64,000 bases of DNA from Corallococcus interemptor (GTDB lineage: Bacteria > Myxococcota > Myxococcia > Myxococcales > Myxococcaceae): positions 124,001-188,000 of the forward strand of contig NZ_RAWM01000001.1 of NCBI RefSeq assembly GCF_003668875.1, in the 5' to 3' direction. Position 1 is the first letter of the stretch, and the number at the start of each line of letters is the position of its first letter. The notes under the pieces were generated by a model that saw only the letters and a list, made by a program, of their open reading frames with translations, ran no database searches and was not told where the DNA came from. Shown here in pieces: positions 16,220-24,717 of the stretch. A program made the position numbers and the translations under genes.

Positions 16220-17220
16220 GGCACGGCGCTCACGCCCCACAGACCCACGGTTCCATCTCCCTGCGCCCAGGCGATGAAGCGTCCGTCGGGTGAGAAGACG
16301 GCGTCACTCGTCTGGCAGTCTTCATTGTCCGAGTGACTGAACAACACCTTGCCGGTCTCGAAGTCATGAACCGCGAAGCCACGTCCGTCGATCGATTCGA
16401 CAAGCAATTCCCCGCCCGGATTGAAGTCGAGGTTGCTCGCGTATCGGAACTCGGTGAACTGTTTCAGAACGCGCCGTTCATTCACATCCACCACGATGGC
16501 GTCTTCAGCGCTGCCTCCGACGACGAGCAGTGGACGTCGGGGATGAAATGCAACGCTCCATACGAACGGCAGCTCAATGGGCACGTGCCACGGCGGAGCG
16601 TTCGTCGTCAGGTCCCAGAGGTAGAGACACTGATGATCCAGGGCATCATGTGAAACCACCGCCGCCGCGAACCGCGAATCCCGGGAGAAGGCAACCTCCC
16701 TCACCGTGAGGTCGCCCTCAAGCCAGGGCAGGTCGCGAACCCGCCTCCAGGCCTCCACGTCCCAGAGGAAGGCTCCGTCTCGTTCCGTGGTGACCAGCAA
16801 CAAGCCGTTCCTGGACGCACCCAATCCGGTGACCGGAGAGGGAAGGGGCTCCTCACGACAGATCGCGCCGTCGGTCGTGGACAGGGCCAGGAGCCTCGGC
16901 CGCCAGGGGGGCGCGGCCTCGCCGACTGGCGGCCCCGGGGCCACGAGCAGGTCCGCACTGGCGAGGAACGCCCCTGCCGGTCTCAACGCCAGTTCGACCG
17001 CGCAAGCGGGGACGTCCGATGCCGCCTCAAGCTTCCACCACCGCAAGCGGTAGGGGGTGTGCAGCTTGTCAATCGACACCAGTCGGGTGCCCAGTGGATC
17101 GAAACCGAGCGTTTGACCCCAGCCCAGGGGGCGTTGTGAAGGGCCCAACTGCCGCACGCATTTCAGTCCGGACGCATTCGCCGGGGTGATGACTGCCTGG
17201 GTCAGGTCTGTCGAGCTCAC
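16216..17220 (-). CDS. WD40/beta-propeller-like protein
   Basis: 334 residues with repeated strand patterns ending in tryptophan plus Asp/Gly: DGAFLWDVEAW, CLYLWDLTT, then VAFHPRRPLLVVGG, LDFNPGGELL, VFSPDGRFIAWAQGDGTVGLWG. These are WD40-type blades, at least five visible, so the protein likely forms a propeller used as a binding platform. There is no signal peptide; it starts with GTG at 17220. Its start lies 15 bases from the start of the divergent Sel1 gene. Partner unknown. Confidence 0.78.
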   Translation of the reverse strand: MSSTDLTQAVITPANASGLKCVRQLGPSQRPLGWGQTLGFDPLGTRLVSIDKLHTPYRLRWWKLEAASDVPACAVELALRPAGAFLASADLLVAPGPPVGEAAPPWRPRLLALSTTDGAICREEPLPSPVTGLGASRNGLLLVTTERDGAFLWDVEAWRRVRDLPWLEGDLTVREVAFSRDSRFAAAVVSHDALDHQCLYLWDLTTNAPPWHVPIELPFVWSVAFHPRRPLLVVGGSAEDAIVVDVNERRVLKQFTEFRYASNLDFNPGGELLVESIDGRGFAVHDFETGKVLFSHSDNEDCQTSDAVFSPDGRFIAWAQGDGTVGLWGVSAVP

Positions 17221-17235
17221 GTCGTGTAGGCCGGA

Positions 17236-18069
17236 ATGGAAAGAGTCACTTCACTGGCGGATGCCGCCATGGGCAGGGCGTGGACGCTCGAGGAGGCTCG
17301 GCCTGACGACCGCGAGGCCCTCTTCGAGGCGTACCTCGCTGCGGCGCGGCTCGGGAAGAGGGCGGCCATGATGAACGTGGGGCTCCATTTCCTCTGCGGA
17401 GATGGCGTCCGGCGTGACCCGAAGCGCTCCCGGATGTGGCTGGAGAAGGCAGCCGCGCTGGGGGATGACCTCGCGGCGCTCAACCTGGGCCTTGCCTATG
17501 ACCAGGGAAATGGAGTCCGGAAGAACAAAGGCCTCGCGGAAGCCTGGTATCGCCGGGCTGTCGCCATGGGATGCGCCATCGCCGAGGGAAGCCTGGCACA
17601 TCTGCTGTTGGGAGAGCCCGAGGCCCATCGGCAGAAGGAGGCAGTCCGGATCTACCGGAAGCTCGCACGGCAGGGACATCCGATTCCGGCATACAACGTC
17701 GGTCTGGCGTATGAGATGGGAATGGGCGTCCGCAAGAACCTGAAGCGAGCCACCACGTATTACGAAATGGCCGCGAAGGGAGGCCACGTGGAGGCCCAGT
17801 TGGCCCTGGGCTACAACCATCTCAATGGCATTGGCGTTCCTTCAGACTCCATGCGTGCCTTTGGCTGGTATCGACTGGCGGCGGAGCAGGGGAATGCCAA
17901 GGCCTCCTTCCGCCTGGGGCAGATGTTCGCGCAAGGCCTGGGCATACCCAGGTCCAAGGCGCGAGCCCTGCGTCACTTTCGCGACGCCGCGAGCTTGGGA
18001 CATGCGAGAGCCGCCAGGTGGCTGAAAAAGCTGGAGGCGGGTTCTGGGCCGTGCAGGTACTCTGGCTGA
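17236..18069 (+). CDS. Sel1-repeat protein
   Basis: 277 residues almost wholly made of Sel1-like (SLR) repeats of about 36 residues: units include GDGVRRDPKRSRMWLEKAAALGD, GNGVRKNKGLAEAWYRRAVAMG, GMGVRKNLKRATTYYEMAAKGG and GIGVPSDSMRAFGWYRLAAEQG, then GLGIPRSKARALRHF. About six repeats are recognisable. Such proteins form alpha/alpha superhelices that scaffold complexes. There is no signal peptide. It is divergently arranged with the WD40-like gene, two scaffold proteins head to head. The 233 bases after it hold nothing I could recognise. Confidence 0.85.
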   Translation: MERVTSLADAAMGRAWTLEEARPDDREALFEAYLAAARLGKRAAMMNVGLHFLCGDGVRRDPKRSRMWLEKAAALGDDLAALNLGLAYDQGNGVRKNKGLAEAWYRRAVAMGCAIAEGSLAHLLLGEPEAHRQKEAVRIYRKLARQGHPIPAYNVGLAYEMGMGVRKNLKRATTYYEMAAKGGHVEAQLALGYNHLNGIGVPSDSMRAFGWYRLAAEQGNAKASFRLGQMFAQGLGIPRSKARALRHFRDAASLGHARAARWLKKLEAGSGPCRYSG

Positions 18070-18302
18070 GCCGGTTCGCCCAGTTACACATGTCGTTCGA
18101 GAGGCCTCCCAATGCCAGGCTCACGAGGGCGAGGTGGAGCGCGGCGAAGGCCCTTCCCACTCGCGTGAAGGAGGGCAGAAGGTCAGCGTCCTTGGATGCG
18201 ATACCCATTGTTCGTACGTCTCCCGTTGCTCGGCAGGCCACGAGCTGGCCTGTCGAGCACCACCTTCCGATGGGAGGCGTGACGGCGGCGTGACGGGCTC
18301 GT

Positions 18303-20336
18303 TCAGCCGAGGTTCGTCTTGCTGAACACCCGCAGCGCCTCGGCCACGCTCCACGCCTGGGCGAAACAGCCTCGCGGGCGGTAGGGCTCCGTCGCGTCGA
18401 AGATCTCCGAGATTTGCCCAATCCCAGCGTGTGACAGGTGGTCTTCCATTCCAGACAGCAGGGCCCTCGCGGCCTTGATGTCCGGGGACACCTTCAGCGT
18501 CGCGTCCACGTAGTGGCCGATGAGCCAGCCCCACACCGTGCCCTGGTGATAGGCCGCGTCGCGGGCCCGCAGGTCCCCGTCGTACTTCGGTTTGTAGTCC
18601 CTGCTCCCCGGCGCCAGGCTGCGCAGGCCCACCGGTGTCACCAGCTCGCGCTTCACCACCTCCAGCACCTTCGCCCACTTGTCCCGCTTGAGCACCGGGT
18701 GCTTCAGCGAGATGGCGAAGACCTGGTTCGGCCGCACGCTCGCGTCCTCGCGGCCGTCCTCACCGTCCACGAGGTCGTAGAGGCAGCCGCCCGCTTCGTT
18801 CCAGAAGCGCTGGTTGAAGCTGCCCTGCGCCTTCTCCGCCGCGCCCCGGTACGGCCCGGACTCCTCTCCCAGCCGCTCCGCCCAGCCCGCCATCAGCCTG
18901 AGCGCATTGAACCAGAGCGCGTTGAGCTCCACCGCCTTGCCCCGGCGCGGCGTCACCACCCAGCCGTCCACCTTCGCGTCCATCCAGGTGAGCTGGTAGC
19001 CCTCCTGTCCCTGCCTCAAGAGCCCGTCCGCCGGATCCACGCCGATGTTGAAGCGCGTGCCCTTCTGGTGGTGCGCCACGATGTCTCTCAACGTCGGGAA
19101 CAGGTCGCGCAGGAGCACTTCGTCTCCCGTCTCCTCCAGGTAGCGGTCCACCGCGTGGAAGAACCAGAGCGTCGCGTCCGCCGTGTGGTAGACGCCCTCG
19201 TTCTCTCCGTCCGGGAAGTAGTTGGGAATCAGCCCGTCCCGCACGTAGTGCTGGAACGTGCGCAGGATGGCCGCCGCCTCGCGGTAGCGCCCCGTGGCCA
19301 GCGTCAGCCCGTCCAGGCTGATCATCGTGTCCCGGCCCCAGTCCGTGAACCACGGGTAGCCCGCGATGACGCTCCTCGCGTCCAATCCCATGGACCGCGC
19401 CCACGCGGCGTCCGCGGGCCTGGGCGGATCGATGATGAACTGGTCCGCCGCCAACACCAGACGCGCCGGCACTCCCGTGCGTGCATGCTCCGGCGCGCGC
19501 TCCAGCAGGCGCTCCTGCCGTCCCAATTCGCGCTCGAACACCTCCTTGGGATTGCGCTCCAAGAGGTGCCCGGGCTTCTCCACCGTGAGCCCGAAATACA
19601 AAGTGCCCCCGGGCTTCAGCGTCGCCGTGAAGTAGCCCGGCGAGTGCTGCACTTCCGTGAAGTCGTAGCCGCGCGCCTTCTCCGTCCGCAGATGCTGCGG
19701 CGCGGACGTCTCCGCCAGGCTCACGTACGGCGCGGGCGCGTCCGAATACAGCCGCATCCGTTGAAGAGGGCCGTCCTCGCCGTTGCGCAGCTCCACCAGC
19801 GGGCCTCGCAGCGTGACGATGGGCTCCGCCACGTCCTTCAACAGCGGCCCGTCATGCGGACGCAGCGTCGGGAACGGCCGCAGGTGCAGCGTCACCTCCG
19901 GGCCGGACAGGTGCTCCCAGGCGAGGAACACCGTGTCCTCGCCGTGCACCATCACGCAGCGCCGCCTCAGCCGCGCGCGCCCCACCGCGTACTCCCAGAC
20001 GGGAATCAGCCCCTCCAGGTGGAAGTGGCGCAGGTGCCTCGCGCCGTCGTCCAGTGCGCCGCCCTCCGCGTGCTCCTCGGAGGTGAGCCGGTAGCGCTCT
20101 CCGTCCACCAGCGCCGTCTCCTCCAGCCTCGCCATCAGCACCGTGCGGCCCAGCTTCTCCAATGTGGGGATGAACAGGCCGTGGTAGCGGCGCGTGTTGC
20201 AGCCCACCACCGTGCCGGAGGCGTAGCCTCCCCGGCCGTTGGTCAAGAGCCACTCGTGGTTCACGCCGCTGCTGAAGTCGGCGCCCTCCGGGAAGTCGAA
20301 GGACAGGCGGGGCAGGGCAGGGGTTGTCTCGTTCAC
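18303..20336 (-). CDS. Glycogen debranching enzyme (amylo-alpha-1,6-glucosidase, GH133-like)
   Basis: 677 residues. The N-terminal domain has the family signature NHEWLLTNGRGGYASGTV with CNTRRYHG following, and the C-terminal (alpha/alpha)6 catalytic domain includes FTDWGRDTMISLDGL (acidic residues of the GDE_C active site), NYFPDGENEGVYHTADATLWF and YHQGTVWGWLIG. It hydrolyses alpha-1,6 branch points of glycogen-like polymers in the cytosol. I chose GTG at 20336 because GAGGAG lies 8 bases upstream; an ATG at 20426 would add 30 low-complexity residues. It is divergent from the PLD gene. Confidence 0.92.
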   Translation of the reverse strand: MNETTPALPRLSFDFPEGADFSSGVNHEWLLTNGRGGYASGTVVGCNTRRYHGLFIPTLEKLGRTVLMARLEETALVDGERYRLTSEEHAEGGALDDGARHLRHFHLEGLIPVWEYAVGRARLRRRCVMVHGEDTVFLAWEHLSGPEVTLHLRPFPTLRPHDGPLLKDVAEPIVTLRGPLVELRNGEDGPLQRMRLYSDAPAPYVSLAETSAPQHLRTEKARGYDFTEVQHSPGYFTATLKPGGTLYFGLTVEKPGHLLERNPKEVFERELGRQERLLERAPEHARTGVPARLVLAADQFIIDPPRPADAAWARSMGLDARSVIAGYPWFTDWGRDTMISLDGLTLATGRYREAAAILRTFQHYVRDGLIPNYFPDGENEGVYHTADATLWFFHAVDRYLEETGDEVLLRDLFPTLRDIVAHHQKGTRFNIGVDPADGLLRQGQEGYQLTWMDAKVDGWVVTPRRGKAVELNALWFNALRLMAGWAERLGEESGPYRGAAEKAQGSFNQRFWNEAGGCLYDLVDGEDGREDASVRPNQVFAISLKHPVLKRDKWAKVLEVVKRELVTPVGLRSLAPGSRDYKPKYDGDLRARDAAYHQGTVWGWLIGHYVDATLKVSPDIKAARALLSGMEDHLSHAGIGQISEIFDATEPYRPRGCFAQAWSVAEALRVFSKTNLG

Positions 20337-20611
20337 GCCTTCGTCTCCTCCGCGAGTGCCGCCCGTCCCGCAGGCAACCCCTGGGCGGAGACGCGCGGGA
20401 AGGGTAGGAAGACGTTGCTCATGCAAGCCCGCGCCACACAGCGCATCTCCCGGCCCCCGGACTCGAGGGGGGGACAGCCGGGCAACCAGGCCCTCGTTTT
20501 CAAGACGAGCGCATGGGAATCCCCGCGCCCGGAGCCCTTGCGACCCGCTCCAGTGGACCGCACCTCACCTGGAGCCTTCAGGCCCACCCCGATTTCCCGA
20601 GGAGGCATGGC

Positions 20612-22168
20612 GTGGCCATCGTGAAGTCGTCGGGCATCAGCGGCCGGCAGCACAACATCGCCGAACAGGTCTTCTCCCGCGCCGCGGGCGCGCCGCTCGT
20701 GGCCGGCAACGACGTGCAGCTCCTGCGCGACGCGCGCGAGAACTACCCGGCCTGGCTGCGCGCCATCCAGCAGGCCCAGCAGTCCATCCTCTTCGAGAAC
20801 TACATCATTGAAGACGACGAGGTCGGCCGGGGCTTCGCGGAGGCGCTGGCCGCCCGGGCTCGCGACGGCGTGCAGGTCCGCGTCCTCTATGACTGGCTGG
20901 GCTGCCTGGGCCCCGCGTCCCGGGACTACTGGCGCTTCCTGCGCGACGCGGGCGTGGAGGTGCGCTGCTTCAACCCCTTCCAGTTCGACCGGCCCCTGGC
21001 CTGGATGGGCCGCAACCACCGCAAGACGCTCACCGTGGACGGCGAGGTGGGCTTCGTCTCCGGCCTGTGCGTGAGCCACAAGTGGGTGGGGGATGCGGAG
21101 AAGGGCGTGGCCCCGTGGCGCGACACCGGCCTGGAGATCCGCGGCCCCGCCGTGGCGGACCTCGTGCGCGCCTTCGCCCAGGGGTGGAGCACCGTGGGCC
21201 CGCCTCTGGATGAAGAGGGCTGCCTCTCCGCTCGCGCCTCGCTGCCCCGGGGCGACGTGCCCCTGCGCGTGGTGGCCGGCGTGCCCTGGAGCGCGGGATT
21301 GTTCCGCGTGGACCAGCTCATCGCTTCGCTCGCGCGCAAGCGGCTGTGGCTCACGGACGCGTACTTCGTGGGCACCGCCACCTATGTGCAGGCGCTCCGG
21401 GCCGCATCGCGCGATGGTGTCGACGTGCGGCTGCTCGTGCCCGGCAGCAGCGACATCCCCGCGCTGCGCCCGCTCACCCAGGCCGGCTACCGCCCCCTCC
21501 TGGAGGCCGGCATCCGCGTCTATGAATGGAATGGCACCATGCTCCACGCCAAGACGGCGGTGGCGGATGGCACCTGGGCGCGCGTCGGCTCCTCCAACCT
21601 CAACCCCGCCAGCTGGCTGGGAAACTCCGAAATCGACGTCGCCGTGGAGGACGCGGGCTTCGCCCGGTGCATGGAGGACATGTACCTCCAGGACCTGGAG
21701 CACGCGACGGAGGTGGTGCTCGGTGGAAGGGCGCGGCGCATGAGAGCCGCGCCGGCGCTGCCTCGCTCGCAGCGGCGGGCTGCCGGCCGGCGGGGCAGCA
21801 TGAGCCGCGCGGCCGCGGGCGCGGTGCGGCTGGGAAACACCGTGGGCGCCGCCGTCACCAACCACCGTGAGCTGGGCCGCACCGAATCCAAGGTCGTCTT
21901 CGGCGCGGGCGTCGTGCCGCTGGCCCTGGCGGGCGTGGCGCTCTACTGGCCCCACGTCGTCGCCGTGCCTGCCGCGGTCCTGGGCGCGTGGGCGGGCATC
22001 GCCCTCTGGAGCCGGGCCCTGCGCCTGCGCCGCCAGGAGGCCCAGGGGACGCAAGCGCAGCCCCTGCCGGAGCACGAGGTGCCGCCCGGGCCCGTCGTCA
22101 CGCCAGCCCCGGCGCTGCCGGAGGCGAAGGACTCCCAGGCTCCGGAAGCCGGGCCCCACCCGCACTGA
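20612..22168 (+). CDS. Phospholipase D-family protein (cardiolipin synthase-like)
   Basis: 518 residues. Two HKD motifs are intact: HRKTLTVD (near residue 137) and HAKTAVAD (near residue 312), each followed by Gly and Ser-Asn (SSN). Members of this family join or hydrolyse phospholipid headgroups at the inner membrane. The C-terminal part contains a hydrophobic helical pair (PLALAGVALYWPHVVAVPAAVLGAWAG in two pieces) and then a Pro/Glu-rich cytosolic tail. Unlike classical Cls, the membrane segment is at the C-terminus. GTG at 20612 is preceded by GAGGAGG at 6 bases. Confidence 0.88.
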   Translation: MAIVKSSGISGRQHNIAEQVFSRAAGAPLVAGNDVQLLRDARENYPAWLRAIQQAQQSILFENYIIEDDEVGRGFAEALAARARDGVQVRVLYDWLGCLGPASRDYWRFLRDAGVEVRCFNPFQFDRPLAWMGRNHRKTLTVDGEVGFVSGLCVSHKWVGDAEKGVAPWRDTGLEIRGPAVADLVRAFAQGWSTVGPPLDEEGCLSARASLPRGDVPLRVVAGVPWSAGLFRVDQLIASLARKRLWLTDAYFVGTATYVQALRAASRDGVDVRLLVPGSSDIPALRPLTQAGYRPLLEAGIRVYEWNGTMLHAKTAVADGTWARVGSSNLNPASWLGNSEIDVAVEDAGFARCMEDMYLQDLEHATEVVLGGRARRMRAAPALPRSQRRAAGRRGSMSRAAAGAVRLGNTVGAAVTNHRELGRTESKVVFGAGVVPLALAGVALYWPHVVAVPAAVLGAWAGIALWSRALRLRRQEAQGTQAQPLPEHEVPPGPVVTPAPALPEAKDSQAPEAGPHPH

Positions 22169-22190
22169 AGCGAAGCTCCAGACACGACAA

Positions 22191-22256
22191 GGGCCCACGG
22201 GCCGGCAGCGGTTGGAAGCCTGGCTTCCCACTTCGCTGATCCGGCCCGGAGGCCCC
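22191..22256. terminator. Large inverted repeat between convergent genes
   Basis: GGGCCCACGGGCCGG pairs, with a mismatch or two, with CCGGCCCGGAGGCCC, and encloses a second small hairpin (GGAAGC-CTG-GCTTCC, about 22214-22228). It lies between the stop codons of the PLD gene and the convergent small membrane-protein gene. Likely a bidirectional terminator, though there is no strong T-run. Confidence 0.5.
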
Positions 22257-22285
22257 TGTGCTTCCTACAGCGTTTCAGACGGCCT

Positions 22286-22477
22286 CTAGGCCTGCTTCGC
22301 GACGCCAGCGGGCTCCGCCGCCTTGCCGCTCAAGAGCGCGCTGCCGCCGTACAGGGCCAGGCCCACCATCCCCAGCACGCCCGCTTCGACGCCGTTGCCC
22401 ATCGAGGCCCCCATCAGCCCCACGATGCTGGTTCCGAGCATGAAGACCACCCCCACCGCCCCTGCCACCTTGCCCAT
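22286..22477 (-). CDS. Small two-helix membrane protein
   Basis: 63 residues: MGKVAGAVGVVFMLGTSIVG leads into a Gly/Val/Leu-rich second hydrophobic segment (VLGMVGLALYGGSALL), ending in a short Ala/Lys tail. A G-rich ribosome site (AGGGGGAC) precedes the ATG at 22477. It would be an inner-membrane hairpin. No family recognised. It is transcribed away from the exo operon, about 300 bases from the sigma54 promoter of exoA. Confidence 0.6.
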   Translation of the reverse strand: MGKVAGAVGVVFMLGTSIVGLMGASMGNGVEAGVLGMVGLALYGGSALLSGKAAEPAGVAKQA

Positions 22478-22632
22478 CCGCTGTCCCCCTCTGGACTGAA
22501 TTGGACCCCAGAAACCGTTTCGCTGTCCGACGCCCAAGCCCTCTTCAAGAGCCGTGCCGGAGCTGTGGCATGGCGGGCTGAGAGGGAGCCCGAAAGGGCG
22601 TGGAAGGTGCGTGGCTTTCGTTGGGCAATCCT

Positions 22633-22649
22633 CTTCCACCCCGTGGAAG
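22633..22649. promoter_or_regulatory. Inverted repeat upstream of exoA, possible activator site
   Basis: A perfect 7-base inverted repeat, CTTCCAC-CCC-GTGGAAG, centred about 145 bases upstream of the -24 element of the exoA promoter. This is a typical distance for an enhancer bound by a sigma54 activator. The 22478-22883 gap otherwise holds the -24/-12 promoter and the exoA leader. Confidence 0.35.
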
Positions 22650-22778
22650 CGATCGGCAGAAAGCACAGGGGAGAACACCGGTGGCAGACCGGAATTTTTC
22701 CCGGATGCGCCGATGTGCGCCTTGTGTGGCACGCCGTAACCCATCGCATTCCAAGGGTTTTCCCACCTCCCTGCCGTT

Positions 22779-22792
22779 GGCACACGCGCTGC
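22779..22792 (+). promoter_or_regulatory. Sigma54 (-24/-12) promoter of exoA-I
   Basis: TTGGCACACGCGCTGCTA gives GG at 22779-22780 and GC at 22791-22792 with exactly 10 bases between them, matching the consensus TGGCAC-N5-TTGC at all but one or two positions. Predicted transcription start is near 22804, about 80 bases before the exoA start codon. In M. xanthus the exo operon is reported to be controlled by an NtrC-type activator, which agrees. Confidence 0.8.
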
Positions 22793-22883
22793 TAAGAGCC
22801 ACCGCCAGAAGCGCGCTGCCCGGCCCTTCAGGGCGTGTGAGGGTGGCTCGCGCGGAACATCAGTGAACGAAGGAGAGCGGAAG

Positions 22884-23453
22884 ATGGGAATGCGGCGCAC
22901 GGGGTTCTGGACGGTGATGGGGATGCTCCTCCTGTCGGGTTGTGCTCACCAGCAGACGCTGAAGGTCGACAACGCGGAGCAGCCCTACCGCATCGGCCGC
23001 GAGGACGTGCTCGACGTGAGCGTGTGGCGCGACCAGGAGCTGTCGCGCACGGTGCCGGTGCGCCCCGACGGCTACATCTCCATTCCGATGGTGGGTGAGA
23101 TCGAGGCCGCGGGCAAGACGCCCACGGAGCTGGCGGAGATGCTCAAGACGGGCCTGCAGCCGTACGTGCAGGAGCCGCGCGTGACGGTCATCGTCCGCGA
23201 GGTCAACAGCAGCCGCGTGTTCGTGACGGGGGAAGTGGCCCACCCGGGCGCCTACCCGCTGCGCGGCCGCGTGTCCCTGCTGCAGGCCATCGCGCTGGCC
23301 GGCGGCTTCACGGACTTCGCCAACTCCGACGGCATCGTCGTCATCCGCACGGACGGCAAGGGCGGGCAGATCCCGGTGCGCTACAGCGACCTGGTCTCCC
23401 CCGAGGGTGAGAGCGTCATCCTGCGGCCGGGTGACACCGTCGTCGTCCCGTGA
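22884..23453 (+). CDS. exoA: Outer-membrane polysaccharide export lipoprotein ExoA (Wza/OPX family)
   Basis: 189 residues. Signal peptide with lipobox LLSGC near residue 19. A Poly_export domain follows (YRIGREDVLDVSVWRDQELS, VRPDGYISIPMVGEI), then a single SLBB domain (VFVTGEVAHPGAYPLRG). OPX proteins form the outer-membrane exit for Wzx/Wzy polysaccharide. In M. xanthus ExoA (also called FdgA) exports spore coat polymer; the order of the next eight genes matches exoB-I. ATG 22884 has AGGAGAG 7 bases upstream. It is short, lacking the C-terminal helix barrel of E. coli Wza, so a separate outer-membrane pore is expected; the next gene fits. Identity is by gene order and domains. Confidence 0.92.
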   Translation: MGMRRTGFWTVMGMLLLSGCAHQQTLKVDNAEQPYRIGREDVLDVSVWRDQELSRTVPVRPDGYISIPMVGEIEAAGKTPTELAEMLKTGLQPYVQEPRVTVIVREVNSSRVFVTGEVAHPGAYPLRGRVSLLQAIALAGGFTDFANSDGIVVIRTDGKGGQIPVRYSDLVSPEGESVILRPGDTVVVP

Positions 23454-23533
23454 GGCGGGACGGGCGGAACCTCTTCAAAGACAGACATCGGGAAGCTGCG
23501 AACGTGGGCGTGGGCAAGGACGGGAGGGCGGCG

Positions 23534-24682
23534 GTGAGGGGCAACTGGAAGCGGGCAGTGATTGCAGGCTGTCTCATCGCCGCACCGGCCGCGCAGGCGG
23601 CCACCCTGCTGGAGCCGCGGCTCCGCCTGACGGCGGAGGAGCGCTTCGACAATGACATCCGTCTGGGCGGAGCGGGCACCAACGGGCAGTTCATGACGAA
23701 GCTGTCGCCGCGGCTGGGTCTGGACGTGAAGAACGAGCAGCTGACGCTCGAGTCCTTCTACGCCACGGACCTCCTGGCCCGGCACGGCTCCGGCAAGACG
23801 ACGGTGGACCACCGCGCGGGCGTGGGCTTCCGGGACGTGCTGTCCCGGCGGCTGCGGCTGGATGCCAGCGCGAGGGTGTTCCGTGTCACCGACCCCACGT
23901 CGCTGCCGCGCGACGGCCTGGCGCGCTCCACGGCGCCCACCTTCTATGCGCAGACGAAGGTGGGGCTCACGGCGCGCGCCACGGAGCGCCTGGACGTTCG
24001 CGGCAACTACATGTTCGAGGCAACGCGCATCATCGAGGCGGGCCGCGTGGCCGGCTATGCGCACACGCCGTCCGTGGAGCTGTGGTACCGCACCACGCGC
24101 CGGCTGTCCCTGGGCGCCGAGTACCGCTACCAGGGCTTCCTCTATGACAGGGATTACAGCCAGGCGCATGGCGCTTCCGCGGCCCTGCGCTACCGGCTGA
24201 CGCGACCCACCACGCTCACCCTCCGGGGCGGGCCGGTGCGCTACCTGCCTTCGGACGCGACGCGTGGCGGGTGGCTGCCCCGCGTGGCGCTGGAGTTGGT
24301 GCGCGAGGGCGAGCGGAGCGACTTCGGCTTCGCCGTGGGCCACGACCTGGTGGGTGCGAGCGGTTTCTCCGGCGCGGTGTGGGCGGATTACGCGTCGGTG
24401 ATGGGGGCTCACCGTTTCACGCAGAAGCTGTCGGCCTTCGGGGCGGCCAGCTTCTTCCGCAACGGGACGGCTCCCAATCTGAATTACACGGAGTGGCGGA
24501 ACACCACGAACGTGTCGCAGGGCTATGCGGTGGGTGGAGGCGTCGAGTACCGGCTGAGCCGGAAGCTGGCGCTGCAGGGGGCGTTCGACCGCATCGCGCA
24601 GGTGGGTGCGGCGGATGTCGCTGGGGCGGGGGACCTGACACGCAACGTGTTCGCCCTCCGTCTGGTCATGACAGCTTGGTAG
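23534..24682 (+). CDS. exoB: Outer-membrane beta-barrel protein ExoB
   Basis: About 382 residues from GTG 23534 (GGGAGGG ribosome site), giving a clean signal peptide (NWKRAVIAGCLIAAPAAQA). An upstream GTG at 23450 overlapping the exoA stop is also possible. The mature part shows the alternating pattern of amphipathic strands of a beta barrel: LRLTAEERFDNDIRLGG, VSLWYRTTRRLSLGAEYRY-like segments, and a C-terminal strand ending FALRLVMTAW with terminal aromatic residue. In M. xanthus ExoB is required for spore coat and is thought to partner the short OPX protein in the outer membrane. Confidence 0.85.
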   Translation: MRGNWKRAVIAGCLIAAPAAQAATLLEPRLRLTAEERFDNDIRLGGAGTNGQFMTKLSPRLGLDVKNEQLTLESFYATDLLARHGSGKTTVDHRAGVGFRDVLSRRLRLDASARVFRVTDPTSLPRDGLARSTAPTFYAQTKVGLTARATERLDVRGNYMFEATRIIEAGRVAGYAHTPSVELWYRTTRRLSLGAEYRYQGFLYDRDYSQAHGASAALRYRLTRPTTLTLRGGPVRYLPSDATRGGWLPRVALELVREGERSDFGFAVGHDLVGASGFSGAVWADYASVMGAHRFTQKLSAFGAASFFRNGTAPNLNYTEWRNTTNVSQGYAVGGGVEYRLSRKLALQGAFDRIAQVGAADVAGAGDLTRNVFALRLVMTAW

Positions 24683-24717
24683 GCAACTTTCGAGGATTCA
24701 AGGTGGAGGAGCGGATC

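Noticed and set aside
20337-20426. ATG 20426 as start of the debranching enzyme
   Set aside because: The added 30 residues are low complexity and a GAGGAG site lies just before GTG 20336.
22723-22741. A second TGGCACG motif upstream of exoA
   Set aside because: The base pair 10 bases past its GG is CC, not GC, so it has only the -24 half.
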